From Thermomicrobiales bacterium (GTDB taxonomy: Bacteria > Chloroflexota > Chloroflexia > Thermomicrobiales > CFX8): DNA of 58,235 nt. The stretch spans positions 1 to 58,235 of the forward strand of contig JAMLIA010000012.1 of assembly GCA_023954495.1 (NCBI GenBank). The letters run 5' to 3'. Of this stretch, positions 37,922-47,240 are shown one piece after another. Position 1 is the stretch's first letter. Each line of letters opens with the position of its first letter. A program made the position numbers and the translations under genes. The notes beneath the pieces were generated by a model. It saw nothing but the letters and a program-made list of their open reading frames with translations, ran no database searches and was not told where the DNA came from.

Positions 37922-39877
37922 GTGGCCGATATTCGTATGCTGCCATTTGAAGTAGCCGTATCCGCAACCGTGCTTGCCGACATCCAGATCTCGCCGGATG
38001 GCAGCCAGATCGCGTACGTCACGGCCGCCGCGTCGGTCGAGGGCGAATTCAGGACCAGTGTAATCTGGATCGTCGCCTCTGAGGGTGGCACCCCGCGACG
38101 CTTGACGACCTCCGAGTCCGGCGATGGTGCGCCGCGCTGGTCGCCGGACGGCTCGTCCGTCGCGTTCCTCTCAGATCGCCTCAAGAAGGGCTCGCCGCAG
38201 GCCTATGTCATCGCTGTCGATGGCGGCGAGGCTGTGCGGCTGACCAACCAGGAAGGCCCGGTTACTGACCTCGACTGGTCGCCGGACGGCAAGCAGATAG
38301 CGTTCACGTCGTTCGACGGCGAGTCACCGGACGCGAAGCGACGCGCCGAGGAGCGCGAAGACTGGCTGGTCGTTGATGCCGACATCAAGCGCGCGACGCT
38401 CTGGGTGATCGACGTCCCCGACGACCCTCGTGCGTCGACGTCCTTCCCTGAGCCGCGCCGAATCTCGCCGGAGGGGTTGCACGTCGGCGCGCTGTCGGGC
38501 CGCTCGTTCTCCTGGGCGCCGGACTCGAAGGGGCTCGCGGCGATCGTCGCGCCGGGGCCGAAAGCAGATTTCCTGTTCTCTCCCGACATGGCGACGTTCG
38601 ACCTCGACGGCAACATGAACAACCTCGGCAACTTCCCCGGTCTCGGCGACCGCCCGCTCTACAGTCCGGACGGGTCGACGCTGGGGTTTATCGGCTGCGA
38701 GCGAGAGATGCCGTCGCTGTTCGCGCTGCGCACGATCCCGGCTGTTGGCGGCGAATCAACCGTCGTCCTGCCCGACTACAAGGGCTCGTTCACCAGCGTC
38801 GCCTGGCTGCCCGAGGGCGACAGGATGTTGGCGATGATTGAGGAAGGCCAGCAGCACGCCATCCGCTTTGTCGATGTTGAAGCGAAGTCGGCCGAGGCGG
38901 CGTTCTCGCTGCCGGCCGGATCAGTGGGGCGCTGCCCGAATCCGCTGAGCGTCTCCAGCGATGGCTCGCGGGTTGCCTTCGCGCGATCAGGCATGCAGTC
39001 GCTCTCCGACCTCTACGTCGCAGACGTGGGTGGCACGCCGCAGAAGGTCACCGACCTCAATCCGTGGCAGAGCGACTACGACTTCGGCGAGATGCGCGAA
39101 GTCTCGTGGACGTCCACCGATGGCATGGAGATCGAGGGGCTGCTCATTCTGCCGGTTGGGTATGAGGAGGGCCAGCGTTATCCGCTGCTGCTGCACATCC
39201 ACGGCGGGCCGTGCGGCGCATGGACCAGCCAACTCTACGCGAACTGGCACGACTGGGGCCAGTTCCTGGCGCAGCGCGGCTATGCCGTGTTGATGCCGAA
39301 TCCGCGCGGCTCGTCCGGCCAGGGCTCGGACTTCCTCTGCGCCATCGTCGGTTGCTACGGCGAGCCGGACTGGGATGATCTCATCACCGGCGTCGATGCG
39401 ATGATCGAGCAGGGCATTGCCGACCCGGAGCGCCTCGTCGTTGGTGGCTGGAGCGGTGGCGGCTTCCTGACTAACTGGACGATCACGCATAGCAATCGCT
39501 TCAAGGCTGCCGTGTCCGGCGCGGGTATCTCCAACTGGGTGAGCTTCCAGGGGACAGCTGACGTGCGCGGTGTCTTCGACGCCTACCTCGGCTCCGTCAT
39601 CGACGATGTCGAGGTGCACTGGCGACTGTCACCAATTCGTGTCATCGGCAATGCCAAGACGCCGACGCTGATCCTCTACGGGGCTGCAGACGCGCGCGTT
39701 CCACCGACGCAGGGCTACGAGCTCTACGAAGGGCTCAAGGCGCTCGGCGTCGAGACTCAGCTCGTTACCTATCCGCGTGAACCGCACACGATCGGCGAGC
39801 GCAAGCACCAGCTCGATCTGATCCAGCGTGTCGTCGATTGGTACGACCGCCACCTCGGCATCGACCGCGGCGAATAG
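37922..39877 (+). CDS. S9 prolyl-oligopeptidase-family serine peptidase (first)
   Basis: A 651-residue protein from GTG 37922, which has AAGGAG six bases upstream. The N-terminal part is a beta-propeller with repeated SPDG blades (ISPDGSQIAYV, RWSPDGSSVAFL, WSPDGKQIAF). The C-terminal alpha/beta-hydrolase carries Ser in GGWSGGGFL, Asp in YGAADARVPP and His in PREPHTIGE. It has no signal peptide, so it acts in the cytoplasm on short peptides, like acylaminoacyl-peptidases. Confidence 0.94.
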   Translation: MADIRMLPFEVAVSATVLADIQISPDGSQIAYVTAAASVEGEFRTSVIWIVASEGGTPRRLTTSESGDGAPRWSPDGSSVAFLSDRLKKGSPQAYVIAVDGGEAVRLTNQEGPVTDLDWSPDGKQIAFTSFDGESPDAKRRAEEREDWLVVDADIKRATLWVIDVPDDPRASTSFPEPRRISPEGLHVGALSGRSFSWAPDSKGLAAIVAPGPKADFLFSPDMATFDLDGNMNNLGNFPGLGDRPLYSPDGSTLGFIGCEREMPSLFALRTIPAVGGESTVVLPDYKGSFTSVAWLPEGDRMLAMIEEGQQHAIRFVDVEAKSAEAAFSLPAGSVGRCPNPLSVSSDGSRVAFARSGMQSLSDLYVADVGGTPQKVTDLNPWQSDYDFGEMREVSWTSTDGMEIEGLLILPVGYEEGQRYPLLLHIHGGPCGAWTSQLYANWHDWGQFLAQRGYAVLMPNPRGSSGQGSDFLCAIVGCYGEPDWDDLITGVDAMIEQGIADPERLVVGGWSGGGFLTNWTITHSNRFKAAVSGAGISNWVSFQGTADVRGVFDAYLGSVIDDVEVHWRLSPIRVIGNAKTPTLILYGAADARVPPTQGYELYEGLKALGVETQLVTYPREPHTIGERKHQLDLIQRVVDWYDRHLGIDRGE

Positions 39878-39881
39878 TCGC

Positions 39882-39929
39882 CAAACAGACAAACGCGCCC
39901 CCGGAAGCGGGGGCGCGTTTGTCTGTTTG
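39882..39929. terminator. Bidirectional intrinsic terminator, 21-bp perfect stem
   Basis: The left arm 39882-39902 and right arm 39909-39929 are exact reverse complements around loop GGAAGC. Each arm ends in the T/A-rich GTTTGTCTGTTTG or its complement, so it can stop both the + strand S9 gene and the leftward small membrane-protein gene. Confidence 0.85.
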
Positions 39930-39945
39930 TGGGTAAGCGCGCAGG

Positions 39946-40176
39946 TCAGTAGTGCAGCATCGTTGGTGGTGCTTCCCGGAGCATCGCAGTCGGCACCACG
40001 CTGTCGCGCAACGTTTCCGGCGTTGGCGTCGGGATTTCCAGGTAGCCCTGCCGGAAGATCAGGACGATGAAGATCGCCATCACAATCAGGAACGCCGCCA
40101 ACGTCACAACCATGGCGATGCGTGAATCACGTGTCTGTGGGAATCGGTATCGATCTCGGCGCGGCTTCTCCGTCAT
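39946..40176 (-). CDS. Small single-pass membrane protein, 76 residues
   Basis: The peptide has a basic N-terminus (MTEKPRRDRYRFPQTRDSR), one membrane helix (IAMVVTLAAFLIVMAIFIVLIF) and a short outside tail rich in Pro/Thr. The ATG overlaps the stop of the M24 peptidase gene (ATGA), giving translational coupling. No family is recognised. Positive charges before the helix place the N-terminus inside the cell. Confidence 0.75.
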   Translation of the reverse strand: MTEKPRRDRYRFPQTRDSRIAMVVTLAAFLIVMAIFIVLIFRQGYLEIPTPTPETLRDSVVPTAMLREAPPTMLHY

Positions 40177-41324
40177 GCGATGACAATTGGATCATAGGGG
40201 AAACGCGTAAGTGGTCTGGCGTGATCGGCCTTGACGACGACAACGTCCTCGCAGCGAACGTAGAACTGGCCGGGGATGCCGATCTTCGGCTCCAGCGCGA
40301 AGCACATACCGGCCCTGATCGGCTCAGTGAACTGCGGCGTCATCCAAGGGTCCTGATGGACATCAAGCCCGATTGAGTGACCCAGCGCGTACCACGAGAA
40401 CTGATCCCGGAAGCCGTCTTTGGTGACCTCTTCGACGACGAAGTCATGGATTCCCGCTGGCGTTATCTGACCGTCGCCCATGACATTCATCGCCGCCTGA
40501 ATGACGCGGGTGATTGAGTGCCAGGCGGCCAGCGCGGTTGGATCCGGCTCGCCAATGAACGCCGAGCGTCCGAAGTCGGAGCAATAGCCGCGATAGCGCA
40601 CGCCGAGATCAAACGCCAGCGACGCGCCGCGACGCAACGGCTTCGGATCGTCGCGGTCGATCCAGGTCCGTGCGTAGCGCGCGCCGTGACCGTCGACAAC
40701 GATGGCCGGCATGAAAGAGAACCCGTCTCCGCCGTGGCGCTTCAGCTGGTAGTCGACCTCAATCGCCAGTTCGCGGTCGAGCATACCGGGCCTGATCTGG
40801 GCGATGACATCAGCAAACGCGGCGTCGGTGATCTGCGCAGCCCGCTCAAGGGCGGCGATCTCTTCGGCGTCTTTGATGGCGCACACCTGATCGAACCAGC
40901 CGTCCGACATCGGCAGGTACTTCGCCGTCGGCAGTGCGCGTTGCAGGCTCAGCAGCGTCTGGCTCCAGAGCATCTTCGGGATGCCGATCGTCTGGCTATC
41001 AAGCCCGAGTGAGTGGACTGAATCGGCGAGGAACTGGTCGGGATCGGCGCCGTCCGGCATCACCAGCACATCGAACGGCAGCCCATCGACGTACTCGCCA
41101 ACCCAGCTTGGGCGGAGGATGAGTACCGGGTCTGTGTCCAGCCGGAACACCAGACCAGTGATCCAGTCGCCGAACTGCCGCCCGATCTCCCAGGTGATCG
41201 GGGTCTCCAGTCCGGTCGCATATTGCAGGACTGAGCCATACGGCAGGAACGCAGCGTCCATACCGGACGCGCGCATGCCGGCGCGTAGGCGCTCGACTCG
41301 CTGCTGAAGCAGCGCTGATTCCAT
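40173..41324 (-). CDS. M24-family Xaa-Pro aminopeptidase-like protein
   Basis: A 383-residue protein from ATG 41324 (MESALLQQRVERL). An N-terminal creatinase-like domain is followed by the pita-bread domain with the five metal ligands: the two Asp of AFDLGVRYRGYCSDFGRS, His of LGHSIGLDVHQ, Glu of FALEPKIG and Glu of RCEDVVVV. Family members cut Xaa-Pro bonds or creatine-like C-N bonds; the former is more likely in this peptidase-rich region. The longer frame to 41387 lacks family similarity. Confidence 0.9.
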   Translation of the reverse strand: MESALLQQRVERLRAGMRASGMDAAFLPYGSVLQYATGLETPITWEIGRQFGDWITGLVFRLDTDPVLILRPSWVGEYVDGLPFDVLVMPDGADPDQFLADSVHSLGLDSQTIGIPKMLWSQTLLSLQRALPTAKYLPMSDGWFDQVCAIKDAEEIAALERAAQITDAAFADVIAQIRPGMLDRELAIEVDYQLKRHGGDGFSFMPAIVVDGHGARYARTWIDRDDPKPLRRGASLAFDLGVRYRGYCSDFGRSAFIGEPDPTALAAWHSITRVIQAAMNVMGDGQITPAGIHDFVVEEVTKDGFRDQFSWYALGHSIGLDVHQDPWMTPQFTEPIRAGMCFALEPKIGIPGQFYVRCEDVVVVKADHARPLTRFPYDPIVIA

Positions 41325-41577
41325 CTTCGCAGACCCTCGCTCTCCGAATAGTGATGCTCGAGCGGAGCAACGAACAGAGTACCGCATTGCGTCGCACGAT
41401 TACTCAGCAATCATACCCGCGAATTCCCTCGCTCAGAGCGTACGTACAACGTGACCGCACGACTGGTCAGATTCCGCAAATACAGTGTTCGTATTGCGTC
41501 CGTACGCCTGAATCGAGACATGATGTGACTCCTTTGTGATGCGATTCACATTGCGGGTTGTGGTGAGGGTCCGTACA

Positions 41578-42630
41578 ATGCCCGACCGGCGGGATCTTTT
41601 CGTGAGGTCACTGCACGGGCTGGGGGGCCTGTGCCGCCGCGTATGCCGCACTGTCGATGTATTGAGTCATCAGCAGGTTGTGGCATCGGTACAGTGGAGG
41701 GGATGCCGTATCAAGCGGGGAAAAGCGCTTGGCATTCTGCTGCTGAGCGGGGCACTGTTTGTCTCGCCAATCGCTCCGGATCTGATTCCGGGCGGCGCAG
41801 CGGAAGTCCAGGCTAAGGAACCCACGCACTCGCTGACGCAGTCAACGAGGCCGTGGATCGCGCTGATCGCGCGCGTGTCACAGGAAGCCGGGGTTCCGGC
41901 AGGCGTGATGCGAGCGTTGATCGCTGTCGAATCGGACGGCAACGTGGCCATTCCGAACGGCTCCAATGGCCAACAGGGGTTAGCCCAGATCACGCCCGAG
42001 ATGGCCGGCCTCGTGCAGGTCGGCGGCGATCTCCAACAACCGGACACCAACCTCACCGCCGCGTCACGTTACCTGAATGCGGCGTTCGCGCGCTGGGGTA
42101 CCTGGGACCTCGCGGTCGCCTCATACCTCGGTATGATCGATGACACCGGTCGCTATCCAGCCGAGCGCCACAATCGCTATTCCGATGCCTTCGGGACGCT
42201 CGCTCGCTATCAACAATCGCTGCACAGCGTCATGTTCGACGACGCCACGCCGCTCAAGCAGGCGACAGCGCTGTCCTACGGCCTGGAAGCGATTGGTATG
42301 CCGTATCTAGCCGGTGGCGACGACATCGCCGACGGCGGATTCGACTGCTCGGGCCTGGTCTACTGGTCGTTTCACATGGCCGGTGTCGAGCTACCGCATG
42401 GCTCGGGCGCGCAGTGGAACGCGACGCAACGTATCGACCAGTCGCAATTGCAGCCGGGTGATCTCGTCTTCTTCGGCGGGACCTGGGGTGCCGGTATCTC
42501 GCACGCCGGCATCTACGCCGGTAACGGCTACTTCCTTCACTCCGTTGACTGGGGCGAGCCTGTCCAGCTGACAGCGCTCAGCGATTCCTACTGGAGCAGG
42601 CACCTTGTCGGCTTCGGTCGCATTCCGTAG
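41578..42630 (+). CDS. Secreted transglycosylase (SLT)-NlpC/P60 wall hydrolase
   Basis: A 350-residue protein from ATG 41578, which follows GTGAGGGTCCGTACA; GTG/ATG codons at 41536/41539 lie in the same frame. A signal peptide (ALGILLLSGALFVSPIA) is followed by a lytic-transglycosylase domain with catalytic Glu in LIAVESDGN and QQGLAQITPEM. Then an NlpC/P60 peptidase domain has Cys in GGFDCSGLVYW and His in GISHAGIYAGNGYFLH. It would cut both glycan and peptide in peptidoglycan. The n-region before the signal is unusually long (about 60 residues), so the start remains uncertain. Confidence 0.9.
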   Translation: MPDRRDLFVRSLHGLGGLCRRVCRTVDVLSHQQVVASVQWRGCRIKRGKALGILLLSGALFVSPIAPDLIPGGAAEVQAKEPTHSLTQSTRPWIALIARVSQEAGVPAGVMRALIAVESDGNVAIPNGSNGQQGLAQITPEMAGLVQVGGDLQQPDTNLTAASRYLNAAFARWGTWDLAVASYLGMIDDTGRYPAERHNRYSDAFGTLARYQQSLHSVMFDDATPLKQATALSYGLEAIGMPYLAGGDDIADGGFDCSGLVYWSFHMAGVELPHGSGAQWNATQRIDQSQLQPGDLVFFGGTWGAGISHAGIYAGNGYFLHSVDWGEPVQLTALSDSYWSRHLVGFGRIP

Positions 42631-42684
42631 GGCTCAGGTGGCAGCGGCGGGCGCTCTCGATCCGGAGCGGCCCGCCTCTGTCAG

Positions 42685-43224
42685 TCATTCCGCTGCAGGC
42701 TGCTCCAGCGTGATCCCGGCTGTCCTGGCGACGAGGCGACCGCGGTCGAGAACACGATCACCGAACTGGTCTTCAACGGTGTGCAAGTACAGGATCTTGC
42801 CGGTCTTGTAGCCGAGCCAGAGACTGTCGAATGGCTCCACCGGGATGTAGCCGGCGTAAAACTCACTCGCTCCGGTATAGGCTATGACCGCGACGAATCC
42901 GATCTGCCAGTGGTCGTTGTCTCCGTTTGATTCAAATCGAACGTAGACCGGAAACTCGTCGAGAAATTGCGACTGGACGATGTAGCCTTTTGTCGGATGG
43001 TTGAGATCGGGGTCCTTGACCCTGATCTGGGGCGGCGGCAGGTTTGGCTCCAGTGGAGCGCGCCCGAGAATGTACTCGCGCCACGAGTTGCGCTCGAAAT
43101 CATCCGCAGTCGAATCAAGATGAAACTCGCGTCCCCCGATTCCGAGATAGATGTCCCCGTCAGTTCCAGCGCCGTCGCCGGACCCAGTGATGACCTGGCA
43201 GAGAATGCCGGTGATGTTAGCCAT
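42685..43224 (-). CDS. PLAT/LH2-domain-like protein
   Basis: A 179-residue protein from ATG 43224, preceded by GAGAAACGAGAAC. The N-terminal CQVITGSGDGAGTDGDIYLGIGGREFHLD ... DDFERNSWREYILG follows the PLAT/LH2 beta-sandwich pattern (x-GTDxDVYL-x-G, then DFERG). PLAT domains bind lipids or proteins in lipoxygenases and toxins and are uncommon as free proteins in bacteria. No signal peptide is seen. The rest of the protein is beta-rich and unassigned. Confidence 0.6.
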   Translation of the reverse strand: MANITGILCQVITGSGDGAGTDGDIYLGIGGREFHLDSTADDFERNSWREYILGRAPLEPNLPPPQIRVKDPDLNHPTKGYIVQSQFLDEFPVYVRFESNGDNDHWQIGFVAVIAYTGASEFYAGYIPVEPFDSLWLGYKTGKILYLHTVEDQFGDRVLDRGRLVARTAGITLEQPAAE

Positions 43225-43689
43225 GATGTTCTCGTTTCTCTGAACCTCGCGGTTGTTGATTGTGTGGGCAGGCAACGCGCCGCGTGCGCGCGCCGAAGCA
43301 GCTCGCCAACGGCGAGCTTGTCGCTGACGGTGCGGGTGTCTTGCTGTCGCGTGGAGAAAAGCGGCGCGCAGGCACCTCACGACCCGAGGGGCCCCGGGTG
43401 TTGACGCTAAAGAATCTGACAATCGGCGGACTGAACTCAACCGCCATTCAAGTGCCTCCGTCAAGAACGCATTGTGTGGTGGGACACTTGGCACCGAGCG
43501 AATGACCTGCTGCGGCGTCGGGAGTGGTCGTTGCGGGGATGCGCCACATATGGCACGGCAATCATCAGGGATTCAGGCCGTTACACCTCCATATCTATAC
43601 GCAATCACCACATCGATTCACGATGTATTGCGCATATTGCGTATTCTGATCCTCGCTTCATGCGTTGTCAATGTGGCTGCCAGCCCATG
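43225..43689. other. Non-coding gap between the PLAT gene and the S9 gene
   Basis: 465 bases with no supported gene. It holds an inverted pair ATACGCAAT / ATTGCGTAT (43598-43606 and 43636-43644), a direct pair of ATTGCG, a 12-mer GATTCACGATGT (43615-43626) also found at 16568, and ATGCGTTGTCAATG (43659-43672), which matches module 2 of the composite repeat. The last may be a worn repeat remnant. Confidence 0.45.
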
Positions 43690-45621
43690 TCAGACCCGTT
43701 CGCGGAACCAGCTCACGGCTCGTTCCAGGACATCGCGCGCGTGCTCACGCTCGATCGGCCCGTGCCCTTCGCGGGGGTAGACGACGAGCTGAGTCTCGAC
43801 ATCGCACTCGCGAAGCGCCCGCCACATCTCGTGCGCCTGGCCGACCGGGCAGACCGGATCCTTCTCACCGTGCAGGAAGAGCGTCGGTGTTGAAACCCGG
43901 CGCACATGGGCCATCGGCGAGAACTGCCCGTAGCGACCGTCCCAGCCGAACGGGTCGTCCTGATAGAACACCGTGTCAAAGTCCTGGATCGTGCTGCAGC
44001 CGTGGAATGAGATCCAGTTAGTGATCGACGCGCCGGCGACTGCGGCCCTGAAGCGGTTCGTCTGGGTGATTGCCCAGGCGGTGATATAGCCGCCATAGCT
44101 CCAGCCACCGATGCCGAGCCGGTCTGGATCGGCGATGCCGCGTTCGACCAGCGCATCGACGCCGCTGAGGACATCCTGCAGATCGCTGCCGCCCATGTCG
44201 CCGACGTTGGCTTCCGCGAAGGCACGCCCCCAGCCCATGCTGCCGCGCGGATTCGGCAGCAGGATTGCGTATCCCTGTGCCGCCAGCATCTGACCCCAGC
44301 CCATCGATCGCGATCCCATGAAGTCGTAACCCCACAGCGCCGTTGGTCCGCCGTGAACCAGCACGATCGTCGGCAACGGCCCGCTCGCTCTGGCTTCCGG
44401 ACGGAGCAGCAACCCCTGAATCGGTGTGCCATCTGACGACGTCCAGCGGATCGTCTCCGGCGCAACGAGCGACCGATCTGCGATCGTCGGGTTCGTGGTG
44501 GTAAGCATCGTCCTGTGCAGGCCGTCGGCCGTGACGTCCGCGACATGGACCTCGGCCGGGTGCTGCGGCGTGCTGAGGACCGCTGCGACCCGCAACCCCT
44601 GCGCAGTATCCACCGCCGACAGGACCGTGCTGCCGTAGCGATTGATCCCGACCTGGCAGCGCCAGATCTCGTCGTAGTCGCCGGAGAGCGAGAGTCGTCC
44701 AACGGTCAGCTCGCCGTCTTCGATCGCCGCGCAGAGGAGCTGGTCCGGCTGATGCCAGAGTACCTGCAGATACGAGCGCGGATGTCCGGTAGTGATGACC
44801 TCCAGATCGCCGTTGATTCCGCTGATCTGGACGTCGCCGCCGGTCATACCCTGATCGCTGAATGCCGACACAATCGACGCAACCTGTCTGCTGTCAGGCG
44901 ACCAGGTTGGTCGCGTTGTCTGCCCGGCATCGACCGCGAGCGACGTGACCTCGCCGCTCTCCAGATCGATCCGCACCAGGCGCCCGCGATACCAATCCCA
45001 GTTGAACGACGTATCTGAAACCATTGCGACGGCGGATTTGCCGTCTGGCGCGATGGCAAGCTCCCAGACATGCAGATCACCGTGCGGAACAGGTGTGCAG
45101 TTTCCGGATGCGATGTCGAGCCGCCAGAGCCGCGTCAGGCGAGGAGCATCTTCGTACACTGTCCAGTCGCGTCCGGCGTCGTGCTCGGACTTTTCATCAT
45201 CTGGCGCGGCGTCGGCGATGGCGACGATGAGCGCATCGCTGGTTGGCAGCCAGGCGAGATCGGCCACGCTGGCCGAGCCGGATGTCAGGGCACGTGCCTC
45301 GCCGATCAGCTGGCCGAGGATATGGACCTGATCGGGAACCGACCTGTCGCGCGAACCGAGGAACGCCAGATGTCCGCCATTCGGCGACCAGCGTGGTGAG
45401 TGCGCCCGCATGCCCTCGGCAGTGATCGGGCGAGCTGAATCGCCATCGCAATCAACGAGCCAGATGCGCGAGGCTGCCTTGCGTACGCGCGCCGGAGTCA
45501 CACTGTCGGCAACGACGTAGGCCACGACGTCGCCTTGCGGCCGGAGGTTGGCGTCGCTCACCTGCAGCAAATCCAGGAAATCGTCGACGGTCATCGTTGT
45601 CGTATTCACGGAACTCGTCAT
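43690..45621 (-). CDS. S9 prolyl-oligopeptidase-family serine peptidase (second)
   Basis: A protein of 643 residues from ATG 45621, with AGAAGG just upstream. Beta-propeller blades (PRWSPNGGHLAFLGSRD, PTWSPDSRQVASI) are followed by the hydrolase domain with Ser in GIGGWSYGGYIT, Asp in GEKDPVCPVG and His in PREGHGPIE. It is a paralogue of the S9 enzyme at 37922-39877 rather than a recent duplicate, since the propeller sequences differ greatly. It follows the DUF1177 gene by 35 bases and is likely co-transcribed. Confidence 0.93.
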   Translation of the reverse strand: MTSSVNTTTMTVDDFLDLLQVSDANLRPQGDVVAYVVADSVTPARVRKAASRIWLVDCDGDSARPITAEGMRAHSPRWSPNGGHLAFLGSRDRSVPDQVHILGQLIGEARALTSGSASVADLAWLPTSDALIVAIADAAPDDEKSEHDAGRDWTVYEDAPRLTRLWRLDIASGNCTPVPHGDLHVWELAIAPDGKSAVAMVSDTSFNWDWYRGRLVRIDLESGEVTSLAVDAGQTTRPTWSPDSRQVASIVSAFSDQGMTGGDVQISGINGDLEVITTGHPRSYLQVLWHQPDQLLCAAIEDGELTVGRLSLSGDYDEIWRCQVGINRYGSTVLSAVDTAQGLRVAAVLSTPQHPAEVHVADVTADGLHRTMLTTTNPTIADRSLVAPETIRWTSSDGTPIQGLLLRPEARASGPLPTIVLVHGGPTALWGYDFMGSRSMGWGQMLAAQGYAILLPNPRGSMGWGRAFAEANVGDMGGSDLQDVLSGVDALVERGIADPDRLGIGGWSYGGYITAWAITQTNRFRAAVAGASITNWISFHGCSTIQDFDTVFYQDDPFGWDGRYGQFSPMAHVRRVSTPTLFLHGEKDPVCPVGQAHEMWRALRECDVETQLVVYPREGHGPIEREHARDVLERAVSWFRERV

Positions 45622-45656
45622 CACATGCCTTCTCGTCTATGAGTCGTTTGTTCGCA

Positions 45657-46580
45657 CTACCTTTGAAGGTGGGTCATCTCGCCGTACAAATCGACAATGA
45701 GCTGGAACTCGTCTGCATCATGGAAACTGCATTGCCCTGCGCCGAATGACTTGGCGACCTCGATGCAGAAGCGTGCCACCTGTTCTACATCGGTCAGGTG
45801 TGTTGCCCCAGTGCCCGACCCGGGTACCGGAACCTCAGTCGTGATCGCCACGCCGACAACTGGCGCAGCAGTAGCAGTCGCCGGTTGGAGGATGCTGTTC
45901 AGATGGAAGATGTCGTTGCCATACGGCGTGATGTCCTGTGTCGTCAGCGCGAACACAGCCGGCAAGCGGCCCGTCGTCCACTGCATGATGTCGAGCAGAT
46001 CCTCGCTGACCCGCAGAATGTAGCCCTGCTTCACGGTCGGGGAGATGGCAAAGCCACGTGTGTTGATGATGCGGTTGCCCTTGGTCGTGTCGACCGAGAG
46101 GATCGCATCCATCCGTTCATCGACCTCAAACTGGTTCATCTGTGACGTGGCGACCGGGGAAGCCATGAACGGCACCGGGTCGTGGGGACGCACCGGCGCG
46201 TCAGGACAGATGTGGGTGGCGACGATCACATCGCCGGGGAGCGTGTCGCCGTTTCGCTGCATATGGCCCAGCTTCATCGCTGCTGCGATTGTGGCCAGCG
46301 CGCCGTCGCCGTCCGACACGAAGCCAATCCGTTCCGGCCGCGCGCCAAGTCCACCGAGACGGCCAATGATGCCGAGCGTCGGCGCACTTCCGCCCGAGGC
46401 GCGCCCGTCGCTCCCCGGGATTATTACCTTTATGAAATCGGTGGAGCCGTTCGGACCTGTCACGCGCTCGACCTGCACGTCGTTGACGCCGCTGTCGGAC
46501 AGCAGCACCGCGACCCGCTGGCCATCGACTGCCGCACTATCCAGAACATCGAACGCATCCAGTACCTGCCGCAGAACCAT
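45657..46580 (-). CDS. DUF1177-family protein
   Basis: A 307-residue protein from ATG 46580, preceded by GGGGAGGGGTAGTC. Segments LRQVLDAFDVLDSAAVDGQ, DFIKVIIPGSDG, PTLGIIGRLGGLGARPERIGFVSDGDGALA and HICPDAPVRPHDPVPFM match DUF1177. From memory, this family is often encoded with DppA, AroM-like proteins and oligopeptide transporters, so a role in peptide uptake or breakdown is inferred. No activity is known to me. The frame extends to 46664 without a good start. Confidence 0.85.
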   Translation of the reverse strand: MVLRQVLDAFDVLDSAAVDGQRVAVLLSDSGVNDVQVERVTGPNGSTDFIKVIIPGSDGRASGGSAPTLGIIGRLGGLGARPERIGFVSDGDGALATIAAAMKLGHMQRNGDTLPGDVIVATHICPDAPVRPHDPVPFMASPVATSQMNQFEVDERMDAILSVDTTKGNRIINTRGFAISPTVKQGYILRVSEDLLDIMQWTTGRLPAVFALTTQDITPYGNDIFHLNSILQPATATAAPVVGVAITTEVPVPGSGTGATHLTDVEQVARFCIEVAKSFGAGQCSFHDADEFQLIVDLYGEMTHLQR

Positions 46581-46699
46581 GACTACCCCTCCCCGCCACA
46601 TGTTCGATTGCGCCTCTCCACAGGCAGCATTCCGGGCATTATCGCCGAGCAGCCTGAACAGCACGCGAACTGTATGTCGCCATCACCGATCGCTCGATG

Positions 46700-47136
46700 C
46701 GTTCTCTGATCACGATCATCTGCCACGGATTACTACCGGCGGACTCAGCCTGGCCGCAGAGCAGTGTCGCATCGACTCCGCGACTCTCTGGCAGACAAAT
46801 GCCTCGCTGCTCGTCAAGCTCTGCGCGCTCGAACGCCTGCGTGATCGGGTCGGACTCCCGCGCTGGGTCGTTATCTCGAACGGTCTCAGCAAGCCGGTGC
46901 CATTCGATCTGGAGAGCGTTTGCGCGATCCGCACCATCGAACAGGTTGCTCGAACCACCGCTCACACGGTGTTCATCGAGACGGTGCCGGCACCGCCTGA
47001 CTTCTGGATTTCTGACGCGGACGGCGAGGCATTCTGCTCGTCGATCACGCTGCGGCTGCCGGTCGATGAGTCGTCAGAAATGCTGGCCGCGCGCACCGCT
47101 AGGCAGTTCGTGTCAAAGCGCGCTACACCCAAATGA
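46700..47136 (+). pseudogene. Remnant resembling a lantibiotic-dehydratase C-terminus
   Basis: The open frame ending TGA at 47134 contains DHLPRITTGGLSLAAEQCRID, LRDRVGLPRWVVISNG...KPVPFDLES and VFIETVPAPPDFWISDADGEAF. This pattern (LPRI..G.L....W, GLPR.V......KP...DL, E.LP.P...W..D..G) is what I know from the C-terminal end of LanB-type lantibiotic dehydratases. The N-terminal two-thirds is absent, there is no start codon or ribosome-binding site in frame near its beginning, and the upstream DNA belongs to the divergent DUF1177 gene. It is therefore a headless relic. Homology is judged by eye and should be checked. Confidence 0.5.
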
Positions 47137-47240
47137 CTCCCATCCATCAAGCACGAAAGCGCGGCAAGACCCCGTATCATGCCCGAGGAGCACGATCAGA
47201 GCGTGACCGTGCTGCACAGAATCGAAGGGAACATGACCTG

